Source: Altererythrobacter sp. C41 (lineage in GTDB: Bacteria > Pseudomonadota > Alphaproteobacteria > Sphingomonadales > Sphingomonadaceae). From it: a stretch of 64,000 nt of DNA. Each line of letters starts with the position of its first letter. The stretch's first letter is position 1. Positions 9,873-16,887 of this stretch are shown piece by piece. The notes below the pieces were generated by a model. The model made no database searches and was not told where the DNA came from. It worked only from the letters and a program-made list of their open reading frames with translations. The translations under genes and the position numbers were made by a program. The stretch lies in contig NZ_JAEVFE010000004.1 of NCBI RefSeq assembly GCF_016803135.1, positions 260,501 to 324,500 of the forward strand, given 5' to 3'.

Positions 9873-10973
9873 ATGGCACCCCCGTCACCGATTCTCGCCA
9901 TCGTCCTCCCCACGCTCGAAGAGCGCGAGAACCTCGCGCCCCTGATCGCGCGGATCGACGCGGCGCTCGGGCCCCAGGGGTGGGAAGCGATCGTGGTCGA
10001 CGACGTCAGTCCCGACGGCACGGCGGAAGAAGCGCGGCGCCTCGCGCGTGCAGATGCACGGGTGCGAGTGATCGAGCGGATCGGACGGCGCGGGCTCGCC
10101 TCGGCCGCGGTCGAGGGCATCTGTGCCACCGCCGCCCCGTTCGTCGCCGTGATGGACGCCGACCACCAGCACGATCCTGCGCTGCTCCCTGCCATGCTCG
10201 GCGCCGTGGAGCGCGGCGAATGCGAGGTGGCGGTGGCCAGCCGCTTCGTCGACGGTGCCAGCCTCGATGGGCTCCCGAGCGCACGCCGGGAGAAGGGCTC
10301 CCGTCTGGCCAACCGCCTCGCGCGCCGGATCGCCGGGGTCGAGCTGACCGACCCGATGAGCGGCTACTTCCTGATGGAGACTGCCAGAGCGCGCGCGCTC
10401 GCGCCGCGTCTATCGGGCATCGGCTTCAAGATCCTGCTCGATCTGCTCGCGAGCGCCCCCGCGCCGCTGCGGGTGAAGGAGTTTCCGCTGCAGTTCGGCG
10501 AGCGTCGCAGCGGCACCAGCAAGCTCGACCGCGCGATCGCGTTCGACTTCCTGGTCGGCCTCTACGACAAGGGCTTCGGCCGCGTGGTTCCGACCCGCTT
10601 CGCGCTGTTCGGCACCGTCGGCGGGCTCGGCGTGCTGGTCCACCTCGTGGTGCTGGCGCTGCTCTACCGCGCATTCGGGACGGCGTTCCTGACGGCGCAG
10701 GCGGCGGCGACTTTCGCAGCGATGACGTTCAACTTCTGGCTCAACAACTGGCTCACCTACCGCGACCGCCGGCTGACGGGCGGTGGCGCGTTCCTGCGCG
10801 GCTGGGCGGCCTTCTGCGCCACCTGCGCCGTGGGTGCGGTCGCGAACGTGGCGGTCGCGGGACTCCTGAAGCAGCAAGACCTCCACTGGCTCCTCGCTGC
10901 GGGAGCAGGTATCTTGGTCGGGGCGGTGTGGAATTACGCCCTGTCGAGCCGCTTCGTCTGGCGCCGCAGGTGA
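9873..10973 (+). CDS. Dolichol/polyprenyl-phosphate mannosyltransferase-like GT2 fused to GtrA
   Basis: A 366-residue protein. Residues about 1-230 form a family 2 glycosyltransferase (IVLPTLEERENL, VVDDVSPDGT, and the metal-site VMDADHQHDP) of the polyprenol-phosphate mannose/glucose synthase type. Residues about 235-366 form a GtrA-like domain of four membrane helices (RFALFGTVGGLGVL, FNFWLNNWLTYRDR, NYALSSRFVW). Such fusions make and probably flip a polyprenyl-phosphate sugar used by membrane glycosyltransferases. The gene facing it at 10993-12264 encodes exactly that kind of acceptor enzyme. Confidence 0.9.
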   Translation: MAPPSPILAIVLPTLEERENLAPLIARIDAALGPQGWEAIVVDDVSPDGTAEEARRLARADARVRVIERIGRRGLASAAVEGICATAAPFVAVMDADHQHDPALLPAMLGAVERGECEVAVASRFVDGASLDGLPSARREKGSRLANRLARRIAGVELTDPMSGYFLMETARARALAPRLSGIGFKILLDLLASAPAPLRVKEFPLQFGERRSGTSKLDRAIAFDFLVGLYDKGFGRVVPTRFALFGTVGGLGVLVHLVVLALLYRAFGTAFLTAQAAATFAAMTFNFWLNNWLTYRDRRLTGGGAFLRGWAAFCATCAVGAVANVAVAGLLKQQDLHWLLAAGAGILVGAVWNYALSSRFVWRRR

Positions 10974-10992
10974 CCTTCGCCCGAGGTCGACG

Positions 10993-12264
10993 TCACCGCC
11001 ACCCGTCGAGCCACATCCAGAACGCGAAGCTGTGCTCCCCGACGAGCGGCGCGGCGCTCAGGATCGGGTAGAACCAGACGAACAGCGCCACGCTCGCGAG
11101 GAGCGTTGCCGTCGTCGATCGCCGCCAGCCGCGCTGCCGAAGCTCGGCCAGCGCCAGCGCGAGCGCGGCGAGCAGGAAGCAACTCGGCAGGAAGTAGTGA
11201 TAGTAGAACTGGACCGGCTTGTTCACGACCATCCAGAAACCGAGGCTTACTGCGTAGAGCACCGCGACCGACAGCGCCGCGCGGTCGCCCCCGGCGCCTC
11301 TCCAGATCACCCAGACCATCGCCGGCAGCCCGAGCAGCATGGTCAGCGGATTGCCGATCAGCAGGATCCCGCGCTGCGCGCCGTCGACCGGCTCGTAGAG
11401 ATACCAGATCGCGCGCAGGTTGAAGATCCATTCGGGCCAGCGCGATTGGTACGGGTGCGGTTCGACCACGCTTTCCTGCAGCGCGACGATCTGGCGGTGC
11501 AGTTCGATCAGCCCGCCGGGCTGGAGCGCGCCCTTGTCGAAGCCGTAAGTCGGCAGGAAGGTCGCCGCGTAGACTGCCAGCGGCACGAGGCCGAGCCACA
11601 GTGCGGCTTCGAGCAGCGACACGCCGGGCACCGGAATACCCCTGCGACTGGTGAAGAGTCGTCGCCGTCCCGCCGCCAGCCGCGCGGCGAAGAAGGCGAG
11701 GCCCGGCACGACCGCCAGCGGCACCGCGTTCCACTTCGCGGCCATCGCCAGCCCGATCGCCACGCCGGCGATCGCGAGCCGGCGCCGCCCGGTCTCGGGC
11801 TCGCGTACAGCGGCGGCGCATTGCCAGAGCGCAAGCGCGAGGAAAGCGACGAAGAACACGTCGAGCATCGCGATGCGGCTGTGCACGAACAGCGCGAACC
11901 CGCTCGCCAGCAGCGCGCCGTAGGCGACCGCGGCGAAGCGCGAGAGGCTGGCGAACCATAGCGCGCGCGTGAATGCGTAGAGCGCACCCGTACCTGCCAG
12001 CGCCGGGAACAGGCGCCAGCCCCAGGGGTTGTCACCCAGCAGCGCAATGCCCAGCGCGAGTATCTCCTTGCCTAGCAGGGGGTGCTCGCGATTGAGGTAT
12101 TCGCTTCCGTCGAGCAACGCCCGTGCCGCGGGCAGGTAATGGATTTCGTCGAAATAGGGGGTGCCCGGGATGCCGATTCGCACGAGGCAGAGCACGAAGA
12201 AGACGACGGCGATCGCGGCGCTCCACCTGGCCGGGTCGCGCGGATGATCGGGCGCCTCGTTCAT
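10993..12264 (-). CDS. Membrane glycosyltransferase, protein O-mannosyltransferase (GT39-like)
   Basis: A 423-residue polytopic membrane protein. The first periplasmic loop has YFDEIHYLPAARALL and NREHPLLGKE, the acidic and His-containing motifs of the PMT/ArnT superfamily, which move a sugar from a polyprenyl-phosphate donor to protein or lipid. About ten hydrophobic segments follow. ATG at 12264 (MNEAPDHPRD) is chosen over an extension to 12423 that is not hydrophobic and not family-like. It converges with the GT2-GtrA gene, ending 19 bases from it. Confidence 0.85.
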   Translation of the reverse strand: MNEAPDHPRDPARWSAAIAVVFFVLCLVRIGIPGTPYFDEIHYLPAARALLDGSEYLNREHPLLGKEILALGIALLGDNPWGWRLFPALAGTGALYAFTRALWFASLSRFAAVAYGALLASGFALFVHSRIAMLDVFFVAFLALALWQCAAAVREPETGRRRLAIAGVAIGLAMAAKWNAVPLAVVPGLAFFAARLAAGRRRLFTSRRGIPVPGVSLLEAALWLGLVPLAVYAATFLPTYGFDKGALQPGGLIELHRQIVALQESVVEPHPYQSRWPEWIFNLRAIWYLYEPVDGAQRGILLIGNPLTMLLGLPAMVWVIWRGAGGDRAALSVAVLYAVSLGFWMVVNKPVQFYYHYFLPSCFLLAALALALAELRQRGWRRSTTATLLASVALFVWFYPILSAAPLVGEHSFAFWMWLDGWR

Positions 12265-12314
12265 TGACGCGACGGATAGTGCTCGTCCCGCGATGGAGCA
12301 AGTCGAACGGGGCG

Positions 12315-12343
12315 TTACATTAGTTAATAAATCCCTGTATAGA
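12315..12343 (+). promoter_or_regulatory. Candidate promoter for the 65-residue zinc-ribbon-like gene
   Basis: TTACAT and TATAGA are separated by exactly 17 bases in an unusually AT-rich stretch of this GC-rich window. It lies about 80 bases before the ORF at 12426. The -35 match is weak, so this is a candidate only. Confidence 0.35.
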
Positions 12344-12425
12344 GCAACGACCGGACGTTCACACGGGGAGAAGCCGGTCGGAAAGAACAAGTGTCGGGGG
12401 CGCAGAGAAACGGAGTTGCGCAAGA

Positions 12426-12623
12426 ATGGCTCGTCACGTTGTTTGCATGGTCCTCGGCCATCAGGTCAACCGTCGCCGCATACGCCGCGAAGGGCAGATA
12501 TATGTCGGCCGTTGCCGCTGGTGCCGCACGCGGATGTGGCGCGCCGAGGATGGATGGGAAGAAGGGGTTCCGCAGGACCCGATGCACCTGGACGAAGGCG
12601 GATCCCACTTTCACAAAGCGTGA
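12426..12623 (+). CDS. Small Cys/His-rich protein, possible zinc-binding
   Basis: A 65-residue basic protein. Its N-terminal half has the arrangement C-x4-H (CMVLGH) and CRWC with regularly spaced basic residues (RRRIRREGQIYVGRCRWCRT), resembling a short treble-clef or zinc-ribbon motif. The C-terminal half is acidic and ends in His-rich GGSHFHKA. A GGAG lies a little upstream of the ATG. No family name is assigned; a short zinc-binding or nucleic-acid-binding role is a guess. The alternative frame at 12391-12654 has no such pattern. Confidence 0.55.
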   Translation: MARHVVCMVLGHQVNRRRIRREGQIYVGRCRWCRTRMWRAEDGWEEGVPQDPMHLDEGGSHFHKA

Positions 12624-12673
12624 TCTTTGCGCGCCCGGCCGTTGCATTTTCTAAAAAAATTGGGTGACGGCAG

Positions 12674-12698
12674 GGAACGTTTTAGCTTAAAGCCCGTC
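12674..12698 (+). promoter_or_regulatory. Candidate EcfG (general stress sigma factor) promoter
   Basis: GGAAC and CGTC are separated by 16 bases, close to the alphaproteobacterial EcfG consensus GGAAC-N16/17-CGTT. It is about 45 bases upstream of the small secreted protein at 12741. One mismatch in the -10 element keeps confidence moderate. Confidence 0.4.
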
Positions 12699-12740
12699 TC
12701 TCCTCAGGAACTTCGGTCCCGAACGGAAGGGTAATAGTCT

Positions 12741-12965
12741 ATGAAACTTCGCAATCTCCTCCCAGCTATGGCTGCGGCGTCGCTGGTCGCCGCTCCGGTC
12801 GCAGCGCAGGCTCAGATCGCCGACCGCGCTTCCGAGCCCGTGAGCGGAGAATCCAAGCTTGCTGGCCAGATCGGCCCGGCGCTGATCATCGTCGCGATCG
12901 CGGCCGTGGGCATGATCGCCCTGCTCGTGACCGACGACGACGATGAAGATCCGGTGAGCGTCTGA
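12741..12965 (+). CDS. Small exported single-helix membrane protein
   Basis: A 74-residue protein. Residues 1-25 form a signal peptide ending VAAQAQ. A polar segment SEPVSGESKL follows, then a hydrophobic helix GPALIIVAIAAVGMIALLV (about 45-63) and an acidic tail DDDDEDPVSV. Predicted to sit in the inner membrane with the acidic tail exposed. No function is known; a stress-controlled promoter (12674-12698) may drive it. Confidence 0.8.
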   Translation: MKLRNLLPAMAAASLVAAPVAAQAQIADRASEPVSGESKLAGQIGPALIIVAIAAVGMIALLVTDDDDEDPVSV

Positions 12966-13055
12966 TCGCTCCACTGCGTACTGGTAGGCGCGGTTCTATA
13001 ACGGATATTCCTTTTTCATTGCGCCGGGGGCTTCCCCGCCGTTAGAGCGGCCGCG

Positions 13056-14261
13056 ATGAAGAAGACCACCGGAATGAACCGCGCCGCCACACGCACCTGG
13101 CGCCCCGCAACCCGTGCTGTAAGAGGAGGCGCCTGGCGCTCCGAGCACGGCGAAACCAGCGAAGCGCTATTCCTCACCTCCGGCTATAGCTACGACGATG
13201 CGGCCAGCGTTGCCGCGCGTTTTGCTGGCGAAGCCGAGGGGATGACGTATTCCCGCCTGCAGAACCCGACGGTCGCGATGCTCGAGGAGCGGATCGCGCT
13301 GATCGAGGGTGCCGAGGCATGCCGCGCACAGGCCAGCGGCATGGCGGCGATGACTGCGGCTCTCCTCTGCCAGCTTTCGCACGGCGATCATGTCGTGGCC
13401 GCGCGCGCAGCGTTCGGGTCGTGCCGCTGGCTGGTCGACCACCTCTGTCCGCGCTTCGGCATCGAGGCGACCGTGATCGACGGCACCGACGACGCCGCGT
13501 GGGAAGCCGCGATCCGGCCCAACACGAAGGTGTTCTTCTTCGAGACCCCGGCCAATCCGACGCTCGACGTGGTCGATCTCGAATTCGTCTGCGGTCTCGC
13601 CAGGGCCCACGGCATCACCACCGTCGTCGACAACGCCTTCGCCACCGCGGTGCTCCAGCGCCCGATGGAATTCGGCGCCGATGTCGTGGCCTATTCGGCG
13701 ACCAAGCTGATGGATGGGCAGGGCCGGGTGCTCGCAGGTGCCGTATGCGGCACGCGCGAGTTCGTCGATGAGGTCCTGCTGCCGTTCCAGCGCAACACCG
13801 GGCCCAACCTGTCGCCGTTCAATGCCTGGGTCGTGCACAAGGGGCTCGAGACGCTTCCGCTGCGCGCACACCGCCAGAGCGAGACCGCGCTGGAACTCGG
13901 CCGCTTCATCGAAAGCCGGGTGCCCCGCGTGCTCCATCCCGGGCTCGAGAGCCACCCGCGCCATGCCATCGCCGCGAAGCAGATGGATGCCTTCGGCCCG
14001 ATCTTCGCGTTCGATGTCGGAAGCCGCGAGAAGGCCTTCGCGGTGCTCGACGCGCTCGAACTGGTCGATATCTCCAACAATATCGGCGACGCGCGCAGCC
14101 TGATGTGCCACGCTGCGAGTACCACGCACGCCGGCATGACGGCGGAGGCGCGCGCCGAGATGGGCGTGGGTGAGGGGCTTCTGCGGTTCAACGTGGGGCT
14201 CGAGGATCCGGAAGACCTCAAGGAAGATCTCGACCGCGCACTGTCCGCCGCGGGGTTCTGA
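13056..14261 (+). CDS. metZ: O-succinylhomoserine sulfhydrylase
   Basis: A 401-residue Cys/Met-metabolism PLP enzyme. Direct sulfhydrylation of O-succinylhomoserine to homocysteine is the expected reaction from similarity to alphaproteobacterial MetZ. PLP Lys217 lies in YSATKLMDGQGRV, and YSRLQNPTVAMLEERIALIEGA and ETPANPTLDVVDL are family signatures. A second ATG at 13074 (MNRAATRTWRP) is an equally plausible start. No SAM-II riboswitch-like pseudoknot was recognised in the short upstream gap. O-acetyl versus O-succinyl preference cannot be fixed by eye. Confidence 0.9.
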   Translation: MKKTTGMNRAATRTWRPATRAVRGGAWRSEHGETSEALFLTSGYSYDDAASVAARFAGEAEGMTYSRLQNPTVAMLEERIALIEGAEACRAQASGMAAMTAALLCQLSHGDHVVAARAAFGSCRWLVDHLCPRFGIEATVIDGTDDAAWEAAIRPNTKVFFFETPANPTLDVVDLEFVCGLARAHGITTVVDNAFATAVLQRPMEFGADVVAYSATKLMDGQGRVLAGAVCGTREFVDEVLLPFQRNTGPNLSPFNAWVVHKGLETLPLRAHRQSETALELGRFIESRVPRVLHPGLESHPRHAIAAKQMDAFGPIFAFDVGSREKAFAVLDALELVDISNNIGDARSLMCHAASTTHAGMTAEARAEMGVGEGLLRFNVGLEDPEDLKEDLDRALSAAGF

Positions 14262-14296
14262 TTCGGCTCACCGCCGGCGCCGCGTCAGGAGCCGCC

Positions 14297-14372
14297 GTCA
14301 TCCCCACGAAAGCCGGGAAAGCTTTCCAGCGGCGCGCGGGCGGCTAACGATCCCGGCTTTCGCCGGGATGAC
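14297..14372. repeat. Two-armed dispersed hairpin repeat (GTCATCCC type)
   Basis: Arms GTCATCCCCACGAAAGCCGG and CCGGCTTTCGCCGGGATGAC face each other across about 35 bases. The same arm sequence occurs as a tight hairpin at 23328-23355 and in longer form at 24179-24282. It occupies most of the metZ-apaG gap. Confidence 0.7.
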
Positions 14373-14442
14373 GATGAACGCAAAATCACCACAAACGCGC
14401 CCTTTACCGGCCCCGCCCATTGCCTCTATTCTCGCCGACGCA

Positions 14443-14841
14443 ATGAAACAGTTGTTCCAGCACGCCGCGATCACCGAAGGGATCACCGTCCGCGTGGCGG
14501 TGAACTTCCTGCCCGAGCAGTCGCAGCCCGAGGCGGGCAAGTGGTTCTGGGTCTATCACATCCGGATCGAGAACGGCTCCAACGAGCGGGTGCAGCTGAT
14601 CACCCGCCACTGGCGGATCACCGACTCGCGCGGCGGGGTCAATCTGGTCGACGGGGAGGGCGTCGTGGGCGAGATGCCGGTGCTCGCACCGGGGGACAGC
14701 CACGACTACGTGTCCGGCTGCCCGCTCGGGACACCCCACGGATCGATGGAAGGGTTCTACACCTTCCACCGCGCCGACGGCACGCCGCTCGAAGTGCGCA
14801 TCCCCTATTTCCCCCTCGCAGCGCCCGCGACCGCGGACTAG
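14443..14841 (+). CDS. apaG: ApaG protein
   Basis: A 132-residue single-domain protein of immunoglobulin-like fold. Family signatures are VYHIRIENGSNERVQLITRHW, then VVGEMPVLAPGDSHDYVSG, then GSMEGFYTF. ApaG is linked in enterobacteria to Co2+/Mg2+ efflux phenotypes and to diadenosine tetraphosphate hydrolase operons; its biochemical role is unsettled. The frame is open upstream into metZ, but similarity begins at MKQLFQHAAITEGI. Confidence 0.93.
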   Translation: MKQLFQHAAITEGITVRVAVNFLPEQSQPEAGKWFWVYHIRIENGSNERVQLITRHWRITDSRGGVNLVDGEGVVGEMPVLAPGDSHDYVSGCPLGTPHGSMEGFYTFHRADGTPLEVRIPYFPLAAPATAD

Positions 14842-14922
14842 CGCCCTCAACTCATGATGAGCGCGAACGGAAGTGCTGATCATCTCGATGCCACAGTCGG
14901 AGGCGGCGTCCGATAGTGTCCG

Positions 14923-15315
14923 TCAGATCCCAGACGCAGGCGAGCATGACGCGCTGAGCCTGGGCCGGTGTTGCCACAAAGAGGCAGCCGCCACGGAGTA
15001 GCCACCGGCACCGTCTGGCGTGAGAACAATCAGGAAATCGCGGTCATCGCGAATTTGCGCATGAGCTAAGGCTGTCGCCGGGACCAGTCGCCTGTGTTCG
15101 CTACCGCGAACCACCCGCTTGATGTGGATCTGAAGCCGATATGCACTTTGCCAGCCAGGGAGAGGATCGTTGCCTTGGATGGCCGTTTGGTCGAGCGTTT
15201 TTATTCGCCCGACCACGGCAATATCCTCGCATCCGAACTCCAGGTGACGCGCGGGCTCCTTCGTCACACATCCCGCGACGAAGCAGAGCAGAAGAAGCGA
15301 CATCTTTGTGTGCAT
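14923..15315 (-). CDS. Small lipoprotein of unknown function
   Basis: A 130-residue protein with a short signal peptide and lipobox FVAGC (Cys16), then a polar region with LEFGCEDIAVVGRIKTLDQ and a C-terminal SASCSPASG. An internal start at 15303 (MSLLLLCFV) would give a better-proportioned signal peptide. No domain is recognised. It lies isolated between apaG and ppx. Confidence 0.65.
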   Translation of the reverse strand: MHTKMSLLLLCFVAGCVTKEPARHLEFGCEDIAVVGRIKTLDQTAIQGNDPLPGWQSAYRLQIHIKRVVRGSEHRRLVPATALAHAQIRDDRDFLIVLTPDGAGGYSVAAASLWQHRPRLSASCSPASGI

Positions 15316-15387
15316 GGCCGATGCATAATATGCGTGGCAGCCGCCATCGACCAGCGAGGACGATCATGAGTCCACGGCCCGGGTCGC

Positions 15388-16887
15388 TCAATCGCTGACG
15401 CGCAGCTCCGGCGTCAGCCCCAGCCAATCCCCCAGCGCTGCGAGATCGCGCATGACGCCTTCGCCGGCGAGTGCCGCGCGGCTCTGGTCGAGGCGCAGCA
15501 CCAGGCTAGTTCCGTCGCGTTCGAGCGCGCTCGTTGTTACGGATACGCGCGATGTTGCGCTCATGCGGCGGGCGAGGCGCATGGCGAGCCCCCAGCCTAC
15601 CGCCTGTCTGAGATCCGTCTCCGGCGCGAGCGCGGCCACGCGCCTCGGCCAGGAGGTCTTTCCGCAGCTCCCGAGCATCATCGCGGCGAGCATCGCTCGT
15701 CCGTGCGCGTCGAGGCCGATCCACCGCTTGTCGAGCGCCCATTCGACCGCCTGGCTGGTGCGGAAGTTCGGCTCCACCCGGTGCAGCGCCAGCGACAGCA
15801 GCGCGCCGGCGAGCCGCAACCGCTCGCTCTCGCCGCCGCCCGGTTCGGTCACGCCGACCACCCAGGCCGACATCAGCGCCGCGTCGGTGATCGCGCTCTT
15901 CATCGGCGCGGCGAAATCCGCCACCGCGACGATCAGCGGGTCCTTCGCACGCTCCAGCGCATCGAGTCGCCGGAAGAGCAACCCTTCGCGCAGCCCCCAG
16001 CTCGAGAACACCAGCGCCTCCGGCTCGATTTCGGCGAGCATGATCCGCAGCAATGCCGCCGCATCGGGCAGGGAAGGCGCGCGTATTGCGCCGATCCCCT
16101 CGATCTCGACCAGCTTCGCCGGATCGGTGCGGGTCAGGGCGCGCGCGATCCGGTCGGCTTCCGGCACCTCGAGCCGATAGCCGTGCGGGTCGGTCAGCGG
16201 ATGCCGTGCGTCGTGCATCGCGTAGGCGGCGAGCGCGCGCCAGGTTCCGCCGACCAGATAGAGCGGTCCGGCCTGCGCTGCCGCCCCGCCGGCGTTCGCG
16301 AACGCCTTCTTCACCGCGCGCTTGAAGCCCGGCGCTTCCTTCGCGCGCAGGGCGGGCAGGCGCAGGGTGCCGAGCGGCAGGGTCGCGCCGTCGCGGCATG
16401 CGCCATCTTCCACCGCGACCAGTTCGAGGCTGCCCCCGCCGAGGTCGGCGACCGTGCCGCGCGCATCCGGGAAGGCACCGATCACCCCGTAGGCGGCGGC
16501 GATCGCCTCGTCCTCTCCGCTCAGGAGCTGCGGCGCGAGCCCCAGCGCCCGGACTTGTTCCAGGAACTCGGCGCCGTTCTCCGCGTCGCGCGCCGCTGCC
16601 GTGGCGACCGTCTGCACGTCGGTCACGCCCAGCTCGCGCGTCAGCAGCGCGAAGCGGGCGAGGGCGGCGAGCGCCTGCTCGCTCGCTTCGTCCGGGATGC
16701 GGCCGGTCTCGGCAAGATCGCGGCCCAGCCGCGCGACGACCTTCTCGTTCCACATCGTGCGCGGCACGCGCTGGGGACCGTCGTAGACGACCAGCCGCAC
16801 GGTGTTCGACCCGATGTCGATCACCGCCCGGCGATCGGCGGGGGCCACGCGCAGGCCGCGCCAGGCGAAGGCACGCAGGCTGGTCAC
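15388..16887 (-). CDS. ppx: Exopolyphosphatase / pppGpp phosphohydrolase family
   Basis: A 499-residue Ppx/GppA protein that degrades polyphosphate from its ends. The actin-like ATPase motifs are present: AVIDIGSNTVRLVVYDG, AAARDAENG, GTVADLGGGSLELV and LYLVGGTWRA. A C-terminal HD-like helical region follows. The start is GTG at 16887, overlapping the ppk1 stop (GTGA), so synthesis and breakdown of polyphosphate are translationally coupled. Members also hydrolyse pppGpp, and specificity cannot be read from sequence. Confidence 0.93.
   Translation of the reverse strand: MTSLRAFAWRGLRVAPADRRAVIDIGSNTVRLVVYDGPQRVPRTMWNEKVVARLGRDLAETGRIPDEASEQALAALARFALLTRELGVTDVQTVATAAARDAENGAEFLEQVRALGLAPQLLSGEDEAIAAAYGVIGAFPDARGTVADLGGGSLELVAVEDGACRDGATLPLGTLRLPALRAKEAPGFKRAVKKAFANAGGAAAQAGPLYLVGGTWRALAAYAMHDARHPLTDPHGYRLEVPEADRIARALTRTDPAKLVEIEGIGAIRAPSLPDAAALLRIMLAEIEPEALVFSSWGLREGLLFRRLDALERAKDPLIVAVADFAAPMKSAITDAALMSAWVVGVTEPGGGESERLRLAGALLSLALHRVEPNFRTSQAVEWALDKRWIGLDAHGRAMLAAMMLGSCGKTSWPRRVAALAPETDLRQAVGWGLAMRLARRMSATSRVSVTTSALERDGTSLVLRLDQSRAALAGEGVMRDLAALGDWLGLTPELRVSD

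Noticed and set aside
12966-13055. SAM-responsive riboswitch before metZ
   Set aside because: SAM-II riboswitches are known before alphaproteobacterial methionine genes, but no pseudoknot-like arrangement was recognised in this 90-base gap.
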